Shown piece after piece: positions 8,240-16,193 of a stretch of 46,767 bases of DNA. The number at the start of each line of letters is the position of its first letter. Position 1 is the stretch's first letter. The notes below the pieces were generated by a model that saw only the letters and a list, made by a program, of their open reading frames with translations, was not told the DNA's origin and made no database searches. The translations under genes were made by a program, and so were the position numbers. The DNA is taken from positions 1 to 46,767 of the forward strand of contig PCWA01000097.1 of assembly GCA_002796125.1 (NCBI GenBank). Direction: 5' to 3'. This stretch comes from Candidatus Ghiorseimicrobium undicola. Lineage in GTDB: Bacteria; Omnitrophota; Gorgyraeia; Ghiorseimicrobiales; Ghiorseimicrobiaceae.

Positions 8240-9712
8240 ATGAAACATCATAAAACCAGAGGCGCGCTAGCGCTTATATTGCTTACGGCAAGCTTAAATT
8301 TTTGGCCCGGATATTTGCGGGCTGAGGAGGTTGTTACAAAGGGCGTAGAGGCGGAAAACACACCAAAAGAGTCGATCGATGCTTCCGCGGCCGCCAAAAA
8401 CGACGAAGAATCATTGTTAATGGATATAGACTACAGAGATGTAGACATCAAAGAAGTGGCCAGGGCGTTCTCGGCAATCAGCGGGATGAATATAATCGTA
8501 AGTAGCGAAGCCAGGGCTAATGTTACGCTTAAAATGTCTAATGTGGACTGGCGCACGGCGCTTGAAGTGATACTGGATACATATAATCTTTCCTATATAG
8601 AAAGGGGAAGCTTTATTATCATTACTACTGTAGAGCGGCGTAGGCAGCAGGAAGAAAGCGGGCCGCTTGAAACAAGGATAATCCGGCTTAATTTCGCGAA
8701 TGTTTCAAATGTCAGCGCGACCCTGACATCGACCTTGAGCTCCAGAGGCAGGATTGATGTAGACGCAAGGACAAACAGCCTGATAGTTACTGATATAAAA
8801 AGCAATCTCGAACGGGTTGAGGATGTCGCATCGCAATTAGACACGCGTACGCCGCAGGTACTAATCGAAACACTTGTTGTGGATGTAAAGCTTACCGAGG
8901 CATTTAAATGGGGTGTTGTGGAAACGCTGGCTAATCATATCAGGTCCGAGTATGATACAGATGGAGAAACATCAAAGTGGGACAAGGCGCATAAGTGGAC
9001 CGGCTCAACCAGCAGTAATCTGGCGGTATCCGGCGGGTCTACTTTTAATTGGAGTAAAACGATTTTCAAAAGCCTGGATTTAAACGCCACATTGCAGTCA
9101 ATATTTACGGAAACCGAATCAAACATACTGGCAAATCCGCGCGTGGTAACTTTGGATAATCTCCCGGCAAGCATAGATATTGTTACGCAAGAGCCTTATC
9201 AAGAGCTGGGAGAAACTAGCGGCGGTTCTACTCTTACAAGCACCGCGTTTACAGACATAGGCATAACGCTTACGGTAACGCCGCATATAACAAAAGATAA
9301 TTATATATCCATGGAGGTCAGCACCACCCATAGCGTAAAAACCGGTACCTCCGGAGGGGTTCCTGTGGTGGACAAACGCACGGCTTCCACAAACGTTTTA
9401 GTTAAAGACGGCGAGACAGTGGTTATGGGCGGGTTAAGGCGAAGGGATAAATCAAATACAGCTTCCAAAATTCCTATATTGGGAGATATTCCTTTGCTGG
9501 GCAATTTGTTCCGCTCAAAAGATACCAGCACCACCGAAACCGAGCTGGTTATATTCATTACGCCGCATTTGATAGGGGATTATTTATTGAGCGACAACGA
9601 AAAGATACAGCTGGACCAAATGCGCGACCTGCGCGATTTAACCGCGGACGTTATTTCTTTTAAAAACAAACAGCTTCTGCCGCTTAGGCCGCCTGTGATG
9701 AGCAGTAAATAA
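8240..9712 (+). CDS. pilQ: Type IV pilus outer-membrane secretin PilQ
   Basis: 490 residues: signal peptide (to about 28), a secretin N0/STN-type domain (about 58-130; DIDYRDVDIKEVARAFSAIS), an N1 domain (about 140-215; NSLIVTDIKSNLERVEDV) and the secretin pore (about 220-465) with the hallmark end TELVIFITPHLIG. The VPVVDKRTASTNVLVKDGET segment is typical of the secretin gate and barrel. It is shorter than proteobacterial PilQ (about 700 residues) because the N-terminal AMIN domains are missing. It forms the multimeric outer-membrane channel through which the pilus passes. Confidence 0.9.
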   Translation: MKHHKTRGALALILLTASLNFWPGYLRAEEVVTKGVEAENTPKESIDASAAAKNDEESLLMDIDYRDVDIKEVARAFSAISGMNIIVSSEARANVTLKMSNVDWRTALEVILDTYNLSYIERGSFIIITTVERRRQQEESGPLETRIIRLNFANVSNVSATLTSTLSSRGRIDVDARTNSLIVTDIKSNLERVEDVASQLDTRTPQVLIETLVVDVKLTEAFKWGVVETLANHIRSEYDTDGETSKWDKAHKWTGSTSSNLAVSGGSTFNWSKTIFKSLDLNATLQSIFTETESNILANPRVVTLDNLPASIDIVTQEPYQELGETSGGSTLTSTAFTDIGITLTVTPHITKDNYISMEVSTTHSVKTGTSGGVPVVDKRTASTNVLVKDGETVVMGGLRRRDKSNTASKIPILGDIPLLGNLFRSKDTSTTETELVIFITPHLIGDYLLSDNEKIQLDQMRDLRDLTADVISFKNKQLLPLRPPVMSSK

Positions 9713-9732
9713 CAGGCATAAAGAGGAGTAGT

Positions 9733-11400
9733 ATGCAGAAAAAAATAATATTTCTAATTATCTTTATGTTCATTTTATTGAAAACCGCGCACGCCGCCGA
9801 AGAAGAAACGATTATTTCTATTGAAGAGGAATTGCAAAGCAAGCTTAGCCGCGCGCAGAATTTAGCCGCCTCTCTTAACAAAAAAAGCGAAGCTCTGACA
9901 AAGGAAATCGAAAGGCTGCGCAAGGCGGAATATCAAAATAAAGAATTATCGGACAGGTTAAAAAGCGTGCAGGTGGAATTGGCTCTTATCCAGAAAGAAA
10001 ACGCTTCCCTTGCTAAAGAGCTGGGAATTTTACGCTTAAGAGAGAATAAGGAAAAAGGCCTGTTAAAAGATCTTCAGGATGCCCAGCGCGAACTCGCCTC
10101 TCTCCAGAAAGAAAATTCTTCGTTTGCTGCCAAGGTAAATCTTGCGGAGAAGTCGGAAGAAAGCGAAAAACAAGCGCGCGTAGAACTGAAAGAAAAAGAG
10201 CGGGAGATAGCTTTATTCAAAAAAGAAAATACCTTGCTGGCAAAAAAAACGGATAGCCTGCAGGATAAAAATGAAACGCTGGATAAAGAATTAGCTGAGC
10301 TAAAAGATAAATTCAGCGAACTTAATAAAGAAAATGCGCAATTGCTTAAAGAATTAAAAAAAGCGCGCAGCGATAAAGGGTTGTCTAAAGAGCTGGAAAA
10401 GGCGTCGGCGGAAATAGCGCTTCTTGGCAGAGAGAACGAAGGTTTGCTTAAGCAGATTGAGCGCCTGAAAGGCGAAAAGCTAAGTGATAAAGAAGCAGGG
10501 CGGAAGTTAAAAGAGTCGGAAAAAGAGATAGCTGTGTTGGCGAAAGAAAATACAGTTTTGGCAGGGCAGATAGAAAACCTTGAGGAAAAAGAAGATGTTA
10601 AGGAAGAGGCGTTACGCCAGCTAAAAGAAGCCCAGAAAGAAATAGCCGCGCTGAACAAAGAGAACGCTTCTTTGCTAAAGCGGGCGGAAGGCCTTGAGAA
10701 AAAAGAAGATGTTAAGGAAGAGGCTAGGTTATCCCGGGACTTGGAAAATATCCGCAAAGAGGCCGCTTCATATAAAAAAGAAAATACCGCTTTGGCGGAA
10801 AAAATAAAAGAGCTGGAAAAAACAAGCGCCCCCGGGCATAGAGAACTGGCAGAGCTGAAAGAAAAGCTTGGCGCGGCATTAGAAGAAAACGCCGCTTTAG
10901 CAAATAAAATAAAAGAATGGGAAGATAAACCATCTTCGCCCAAAGAAGCGGCGGAGCTTAGGAGCCAGCTTGACATTTTGTCCCGGGAGAATGCCATTTT
11001 ATCATCTATAAACCAGCTTAAAACTTCTGATTTACGCAGGCATGATATGGAGCTGGAAGGGGTGGACGCGGCGAGGGCGGACGGACAGATACACGCGAAC
11101 CTCGGCTATTTATACGCTAAGGACGGCAAATATAAAGACGCGGTCAGGGAGTATAAAGAAGCCCTCAGATATAATATGGAAGATAAGGATATTTATTATA
11201 ACTTGGGTTTTATATATGCGAATATTGGAAAAATTCATGAAGCCATTGAGGCTTATAACCTGGCCTTAGGCGCAGGAGACGATAGGGACATTTATTATAA
11301 TTTGGCAGTAATCTACGGCCAAAAATTAAGTGACCATAAAACAGCCGTAGAGTATTACAAGAAGACACTGCTTACGGATGATGCTTTAGGCGGCAATTAA
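9733..11400 (+). CDS. Exported long coiled-coil protein with C-terminal TPR repeats
   Basis: 555 residues. Signal peptide (to about residue 22, ending AHAAEE), then about 400 residues of continuous Lys/Glu/Leu-rich coiled coil with repeated phrases such as EIALFKKENTLLAKK and EIAALNKENASLLKR, then about three TPR units (from about residue 445; HANLGYLYAKDGKYKDAVRE, YYNLGFIYANIGKIHEAIEA). It lies between pilQ and pilM. A periplasmic scaffold role is inferred: the TPR part resembles in design the pilotin/PilF or Tgl proteins that assemble the secretin, and the coiled coil could span the periplasm. A large antisense open frame across it is only a codon-bias shadow. Confidence 0.8.
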   Translation: MQKKIIFLIIFMFILLKTAHAAEEETIISIEEELQSKLSRAQNLAASLNKKSEALTKEIERLRKAEYQNKELSDRLKSVQVELALIQKENASLAKELGILRLRENKEKGLLKDLQDAQRELASLQKENSSFAAKVNLAEKSEESEKQARVELKEKEREIALFKKENTLLAKKTDSLQDKNETLDKELAELKDKFSELNKENAQLLKELKKARSDKGLSKELEKASAEIALLGRENEGLLKQIERLKGEKLSDKEAGRKLKESEKEIAVLAKENTVLAGQIENLEEKEDVKEEALRQLKEAQKEIAALNKENASLLKRAEGLEKKEDVKEEARLSRDLENIRKEAASYKKENTALAEKIKELEKTSAPGHRELAELKEKLGAALEENAALANKIKEWEDKPSSPKEAAELRSQLDILSRENAILSSINQLKTSDLRRHDMELEGVDAARADGQIHANLGYLYAKDGKYKDAVREYKEALRYNMEDKDIYYNLGFIYANIGKIHEAIEAYNLALGAGDDRDIYYNLAVIYGQKLSDHKTAVEYYKKTLLTDDALGGN

Positions 11401-11484
11401 GATATAATATTACTCCCGCAGTATATCCATGTCCCGGCGCCCGTTCGGGATTATTCATAATAGAAAAGGCGGTATTTATATAAG

Positions 11485-12549
11485 ATGTCTCCGGATAAGG
11501 TTAAAATAAAAGATTTTAAAAAAGAAATAGAGAAAATCCTCTCTTCCTTCCAAATAGGGGCAGCCAGTTTCGGCCTGGACGTAGGAACTTTTAGCGTTAA
11601 GGCGGCTGAAGTCAAAAAAGACTGGATGAATAAAGAGAAAGATTTTTCTTTCGCGGTGAGTAATTTAAATACCGCTGATAAGAATAATTCTCTGGTACCC
11701 GCCATAAAGAAATGCCTGCAAGAGGCCAAGATCACAACTAAACGCGTAAACCTTTCATTTTCCGGAGAACAGGTTATCACGCGCTATATATTAATGCCGA
11801 AGATGCAGGAGAAAGATTTGGTAAATTCTCTTGAGTTTGAGCTGGCAAAGTACATACCGAAAAAGCTTGATGATACTGTGGTAGATTTTCAAATCGTGGA
11901 TAAATCCGTAGATGGGCAGATGGCGGTTTTGATCGCCGGGGCAGAGTATAAATTTATTTCGGAAATGGCGGCCTTGGTCAAAGAGGCGGGGCTCCTGCCT
12001 CAGTCTATAAACGTCGCAAGCCAGGCTATTTTATCCGCTTTTTATAAAGCTAATTTGATTGTGCCTAAAGATAAAGAGGCGGTGGCGTTTTTGGATATGG
12101 GGCATACGGTCAGCAAATTATCCATTTTGGAGGGCGGGACTTTGCGCTTTTACCGCGATGTTATGATAGGAGGCGCGGATTTAACAAGGGCTATTTCGGA
12201 ACGGCTTAATATAGGCATGGAAGAAGCGGAAAAAATAAAATGTTCGCCGGAGCAGAAGCCGGCGGAGCTGGATTCCCTGGCAACGGCGCATTTAAATAAT
12301 ATTTTAGACGAGATACGCATCTCTTTTGATTATTGCGTCAGGTTTATACAAAAAAATGTTTCAAGTTTATATTTGTCGGGAGGAGCGGCAAAATTAAAAA
12401 AAGCCGAAGATTTTTTAAAAAAATCCCTTGATATAAAGGTTAGTTTTTGGGACCCTACAGCAGCTTTAAAATTACCGTCATTATCTTCCCGGAAGGGGCT
12501 TGGCGAAAACAGCCATCTTCTGCCCGCGGCCGTAGGTTTAGCGCTTTAG
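11485..12549 (+). CDS. pilM: Type IV pilus actin-like ATPase PilM
   Basis: 354 residues. FGLDVGTFSVKAAEV near residue 30 is the phosphate-1 loop of the FtsA/PilM actin-like fold. VAFLDMGHTVSKLSILEGG (about 200) and LYLSGGAAKL (about 295) are the later nucleotide-binding loops. PilM binds ATP in the cytoplasm and docks on the INLLP tail of PilN. It normally opens the pilMNOPQ operon; here it closes the cluster, after the coiled-coil/TPR gene. The AAGGCGG upstream of the ATG is about 12 bases away, a little far. Confidence 0.88.
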   Translation: MSPDKVKIKDFKKEIEKILSSFQIGAASFGLDVGTFSVKAAEVKKDWMNKEKDFSFAVSNLNTADKNNSLVPAIKKCLQEAKITTKRVNLSFSGEQVITRYILMPKMQEKDLVNSLEFELAKYIPKKLDDTVVDFQIVDKSVDGQMAVLIAGAEYKFISEMAALVKEAGLLPQSINVASQAILSAFYKANLIVPKDKEAVAFLDMGHTVSKLSILEGGTLRFYRDVMIGGADLTRAISERLNIGMEEAEKIKCSPEQKPAELDSLATAHLNNILDEIRISFDYCVRFIQKNVSSLYLSGGAAKLKKAEDFLKKSLDIKVSFWDPTAALKLPSLSSRKGLGENSHLLPAAVGLAL

Positions 12550-12558
12550 TTAATTTCC

Positions 12559-12586
12559 TTGACTTTTTTATTTAGTATGTTAGAAT
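12559..12586 (+). promoter_or_regulatory. Promoter of the pyr operon
   Basis: TTGACT (12559-12564), a 16-base spacer and TAGAAT (12581-12586) form a good sigma70-type promoter immediately after pilM. Transcription would start near 12593, just upstream of the PyrR-type hairpin at 12606. Confidence 0.7.
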
Positions 12587-12605
12587 AATATTGTGTAAAG
12601 ATTAG

Positions 12606-12637
12606 CCTTTAAGCCGGCACCGCGAGGCCGGCAAGGG
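12606..12637 (+). promoter_or_regulatory. PyrR-binding RNA hairpin in the pyr leader
   Basis: CCTTTAA, a GCCGGC stem, a loop ending GCGAGG, the GCCGGC return strand and AAGG reproduce the PyrR RNA-binding element (lower CCTT/AAGG stem, TTTAA internal loop, and a GAGG-bearing terminal loop with the C-N-G-N-GAGG core). It lies between a promoter and pyrR, the classical location. In known systems PyrR with UMP binds this hairpin to repress the operon. Its 3' strand overlaps the Shine-Dalgarno of the leader ORF at 12645. Confidence 0.8.
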
Positions 12638-12644
12638 AGAGAAG

Positions 12645-12710
12645 ATGAATAGAATATATACAAACTATATAACCTCTGGTCAAAAGCCAGGGGAATTTTT
12701 GTGCCCATGA
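12645..12710 (+). CDS. Candidate 21-residue pyr leader peptide
   Basis: An ATG at 12645 with GGGAG (12635-12639) five bases upstream opens a frame of 21 codons, ending TGA at 12708. The peptide would begin MNRIYTNYITSG and end GEFLCP. The frame crosses both arms of the intrinsic terminator at 12673-12700, so a translating ribosome would prevent that hairpin from forming. There is no run of one codon as in amino-acid attenuators. Whether it is translated is untested; the position between a PyrR site and the terminator is what makes it credible. Confidence 0.5.
   Translation: MNRIYTNYITSGQKPGEFLCP
12673..12700 (+). terminator. Leader attenuator terminator of the pyr operon
   Basis: CCTCTGGT pairs with GCCAGGGG around a CAAAA loop (eight pairs, including G-T wobbles) and is followed by AA and five T. 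It lies after the PyrR-type hairpin and before pyrR, so it is the expected attenuation terminator. Confidence 0.8.
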
Positions 12711-12711
12711 A

Positions 12712-13299
<588 letters not shown>

Positions 13300-13300
13300 T

Positions 13301-13370
13301 GGCTGCAGGCCGCAGGTTTCAAGCTGCAAGCTTGAAGCCTGGAGCTTGAAGCCCGGAGCTTGAAGCAATG
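13301..13370 (+). repeat. Heptamer tandem repeat between pyrR and pyrB, ten units
   Basis: Units in register: GGCTGCA, GGCCGCA, GGTTTCA, AGCTGCA, AGCTTGA, AGCCTGG, AGCTTGA, AGCCCGG, AGCTTGA, AGCAATG. The last unit contains the start codon of pyrB and the GGAG made at the AGCCCGG/AGCTTGA junction (13355-13358) is the only Shine-Dalgarno candidate for pyrB. The unit AGCTTGA is repeated at a 14-base spacing. It fills the whole gap between the two genes. Confidence 0.85.
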
Positions 13371-14309
13371 CCTTGGGTTCGTAAAGATTTGTTGGGGTTA
13401 GAGGACTTAAGCAAAGAGGAAATTGAATTAATCCTTTCCACCGCCGAGTCATTTAAAGAGGTTTCCACGCGGGAAATTAAAAAAGTCCCCGCTCTCCGCG
13501 GGAAAACCGTGGTTAACCTATTCTACGAACCATCTACGCGTACCCGCGTATCTTTTGAAGTGGCGGCAAAAAGATTATCTGCCGATGTAATTAATATCGT
13601 GCCGCATGAATCAAGCGTAAAAAAAGGCGAGACACTAATAGATACAGGCAGAAACATTCAGGCGCTTAAGGCGGATATAGTCGTTCTGCGGCATTTTGCT
13701 TCCGGGTCGGCGGATATTCTTTCCCGGCATCTTGATATAAGCGTAGTAAATGCCGGAGACGGCTGGCATGAACATCCGACGCAAGCGCTTTTGGATATTT
13801 TTACATTAAAAGAAAAGCTAGGCAGAGTCTCCGGCATAAATGTAAGCATCGTGGGAGACATCGCGCATTCGCGGGTTGCGCGTTCAAACATCTGGGGATT
13901 AATTAAATTAGGGGCAGAAGTCACTATTTGCGCTCCGAAGCTGCTCATTCCTTGCGAAATCGAAAAAATGGGGGTAAAAGTTACCCAAAGCATAGATGAG
14001 GCGCTAATTGGCGCCGACGCGGTAAACGTGCTTCGGATGCAGTTTGAGCGCGATTCAGATTCCGCCTTTCCCCAACAGTTAGAATATTTTAAAAATTTTG
14101 GGATTACCGAAGGAAGGCTTAAAAAGGCTAAAAAAGGCATTATCGTGATGCATCCGGGGCCGATAAACCGCGGCATTGAAATTGAAAGCGCGGTTGCCGA
14201 CGGGATAAATTCAGTAATTTTAGAGCAGGTTACTAACGGTATAGCTGTACGAATGGCAGTGTTATTTTTGGTAGCGCAAGCACAGGAGAAAATAGCGTTT
14301 AGCGGATAG
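13368..14309 (+). CDS. pyrB: Aspartate carbamoyltransferase catalytic subunit
   Basis: 313 residues. It condenses carbamoyl phosphate with aspartate, the first committed step of pyrimidine synthesis. FYEPSTRTRVSFE (about residue 52-64) is the carbamoyl-phosphate site, HPTQALLD (about 136) binds substrate, and VMHPGPINRG (about 260) contributes the late active-site loop. No pyrI regulatory subunit gene is present here. The last codons and the TAG stop lie inside a period-7 repeat (14289-14316), and the Shine-Dalgarno lies in another such repeat, so both ends of the gene appear to have been remodelled by these elements. Confidence 0.95.
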   Translation: MPWVRKDLLGLEDLSKEEIELILSTAESFKEVSTREIKKVPALRGKTVVNLFYEPSTRTRVSFEVAAKRLSADVINIVPHESSVKKGETLIDTGRNIQALKADIVVLRHFASGSADILSRHLDISVVNAGDGWHEHPTQALLDIFTLKEKLGRVSGINVSIVGDIAHSRVARSNIWGLIKLGAEVTICAPKLLIPCEIEKMGVKVTQSIDEALIGADAVNVLRMQFERDSDSAFPQQLEYFKNFGITEGRLKKAKKGIIVMHPGPINRGIEIESAVADGINSVILEQVTNGIAVRMAVLFLVAQAQEKIAFSG

Positions 14310-14365
14310 CGTATAGAACATTAAAATTTTTTTTCACTATACACTATACACTATACGCTCTATAC
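14289..14365 (+). repeat. Inverted heptamer repeat spanning the pyrB stop codon
   Basis: Left arm: AAAATAG, CGTTTAG, CGGATAG, CGTATAG (14289-14316), read through the last codons of pyrB, with the stop TAG at the end of the third unit. An A/T-rich centre follows. Right arm: ACTATAC three times (14336-14356) then GCTCTATAC. The right units are reverse complements of the left type, so the RNA could fold into a long hairpin in several registers. Confidence 0.85.
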
Positions 14366-14369
14366 TAGT

Positions 14370-15668
14370 ATGATTCTAATTAAGAATGGCCGCGTAGTTG
14401 ACCCGGCTAATAACCGCGACGAAATTCTGGATATTCTGGTTGATGGCAAAAAAATTGCTAAAGTTGCTAAACGCATCCAGGATGATGCGGCTCAGATAAT
14501 TGACGCCAAAGATAAGATTGTCTTGCCCGGCTTGGTAGATATGCATGTGCATTTAAGGGAGCCGGGTAGGGAAGATAAGGAGACAATTGAAACCGGCACG
14601 CTCGCGGCCGTAAAGGGCGGCATAACTAGTGTTTTGGCAATGCCGAATACCGCGCCTGTTCCTGATTGCGCGGGGCATATTTCCTTGGTCAGGGAGATCA
14701 TTGCCAAAACCGGGCAGGCAAATGTTTATATCTGCGGCGCGATTACGCGCGGAAGAGCCGGCAAAGAATTATCCGATATTTTAGAGCTTAAGAAAGAGAA
14801 TGTCGCGGTAATATCAGATGACGGCGCTTCTGTTGAGAGCGAAGAATTAATGCTTGCCGCTTTTAAAAAAGCCAAAAAAAATGGTGTTTTAGTTATCTGC
14901 CATTGTGAAGATAAGGCGTTATCCGCGAATGGCGCCGTAAATCTTGGGTTTACCTCAACGCGGCTGGGCCTGCGCGGCATATCGTGCGAATCCGAGTATA
15001 AAAGAGTAAAAAGAGATATTGCGCTTGCCAAAAAAACGCAAGCTTGCGTGCATATCGCCCACGTCAGCTGTAAAGAGTCCGTTGAAATAATTAGAGCCGC
15101 GAAAAAAGACGGCATAAAAGTTACTTCTGAAACAGCGCCCCATTATTTTGCTTTAACAGAAGACGATGTTTTGAGTTACGATACCAATAAAAAAATGAAT
15201 CCTCCGTTAAGGGGCAATGCGGATTTGGCAGCTATAAAAGATGGCTTAGGCGATGGCACAATTGACGCTATCGCTTCTGACCACGCCCCGCATACTGACA
15301 ATGAAAAAGACGTTGAATTTGAGCGCGCGGAATTCGGAGTAATAGGGCTAGAAACGGAATTAGCCGTAGCCATAACCGAATTAATTATACATAATGTTTT
15401 AGATTGGCCCGCTTTGGTAAATAAAATGTCAGTTAATCCGGCAAAAATTTTAGGTATTAATAAAGGCACCTTAAGCGAAGGCGCCGATGCCGATATTATT
15501 ATTGTTGATACGGATAAGGAATGGGTAGTGAAAAAAGACGATTTTGTTTCTAAGTCTCAAAATTGCGCTTTCTTGGGCAAAAAATTAAAGGGAGTTGTTG
15601 AGCATACGGTTTGTGGCGGAAGAATTGTTTATCGCGCAAGCGGCAGGGGATTATATAATTTAAAATGA
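14370..15668 (+). CDS. pyrC: Dihydroorotase
   Basis: 432 residues of the class I, amidohydrolase-fold dihydroorotase that closes carbamoyl-aspartate to dihydroorotate. Metal-ligand motifs are all present: DMHVHLREPG (about 57-66), ISDDGA (about 150), VICHCED (about 177), HIAHVS (about 231) and IASDHAPHT (about 303). It follows pyrB in the pyrR-pyrB-pyrC operon. The stop overlaps the next start in ATGA, indicating translational coupling to the Mut7-C gene. No strong Shine-Dalgarno is visible before the ATG because the upstream DNA is heptamer repeat. Confidence 0.95.
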   Translation: MILIKNGRVVDPANNRDEILDILVDGKKIAKVAKRIQDDAAQIIDAKDKIVLPGLVDMHVHLREPGREDKETIETGTLAAVKGGITSVLAMPNTAPVPDCAGHISLVREIIAKTGQANVYICGAITRGRAGKELSDILELKKENVAVISDDGASVESEELMLAAFKKAKKNGVLVICHCEDKALSANGAVNLGFTSTRLGLRGISCESEYKRVKRDIALAKKTQACVHIAHVSCKESVEIIRAAKKDGIKVTSETAPHYFALTEDDVLSYDTNKKMNPPLRGNADLAAIKDGLGDGTIDAIASDHAPHTDNEKDVEFERAEFGVIGLETELAVAITELIIHNVLDWPALVNKMSVNPAKILGINKGTLSEGADADIIIVDTDKEWVVKKDDFVSKSQNCAFLGKKLKGVVEHTVCGGRIVYRASGRGLYNLK

Positions 15669-16135
15669 ATAACGAAAAGAAATTTATTCTTACAAAAGAA
15701 TTAGGAAGGCTGGCTAAATGGCTGCGGATTTTTGGTTTTGACAGCGTGTATTTTAATTCGTCCAAGGTAAGCAGTCTTAAGATACTGGCCTTAAGAGAAA
15801 ACCGCATAGTCCTTACGCGCAGCCATTGGTTTGAAAAAGAGAAACACATTAAAGTAATAATGCTGGAAAGCGAGCATCTTACTGAACAGCTGCGCCAGAT
15901 TATAATTAAACTTGCTTTAAAGATAGATGAATTCGCGATGTTTTCCCGTTGTACTGTATGCAATACGCTTTTGGAACAAACGCCAAAAGAAAAAATAAAA
16001 GACAAAATACCGGAAGACGTCTATAATAGTCAAAATGTGTTTAATGTTTGTCCGCAGTGTAAGCGTGCTTACTGGCAAGGCACGCATTTGGATAATGTTG
16101 CTCGCGTTATAGAAGAAATAAGAGATAGAAAATAG
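15665..16135 (+). CDS. Mut7-C (PIN-like RNase) domain protein with altered acidic residues
   Basis: 156 residues. ELGRLAKWLRIFGFD near the N-terminus, RIVLTR in the middle and the zinc ribbon SRCTVCNTLL ... VCPQCKRAYWQGTH are the hallmarks of the Mut7-C RNase family (PF01927). The family usually starts with an acidic residue before the LGRLA helix (FLVD-type) and has LTRD; here those positions read ILT and LTRS, so two of the presumed catalytic aspartates are replaced. It may be a nucleic-acid-binding protein rather than a nuclease. The start overlaps the pyrC stop by four bases. Confidence 0.8.
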   Translation: MNNEKKFILTKELGRLAKWLRIFGFDSVYFNSSKVSSLKILALRENRIVLTRSHWFEKEKHIKVIMLESEHLTEQLRQIIIKLALKIDEFAMFSRCTVCNTLLEQTPKEKIKDKIPEDVYNSQNVFNVCPQCKRAYWQGTHLDNVARVIEEIRDRK

Positions 16136-16193
16136 CAATATCCCGCCGGTCCTTGGTTTCTTTGCGAGCTGAGCAGGCAGAAAATTAGATAAT

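Noticed and set aside
10074-10997. Long antisense open frame of 307 codons
   Set aside because: It lies opposite the Lys/Glu/Leu coiled coil of the exported TPR protein. Its Ser/Phe-rich composition is the complement of that codon bias, and it has no signal or motif of its own.
13301-13370. CRISPR-like array
   Set aside because: Units are seven bases with no spacers and no cas genes nearby, so this is a tandem repeat, not CRISPR. The same holds for the other heptamer loci.
13658-14176. Antisense open frame of 172 codons over pyrB
   Set aside because: pyrB on the + strand has complete family motifs; the antisense product has none.
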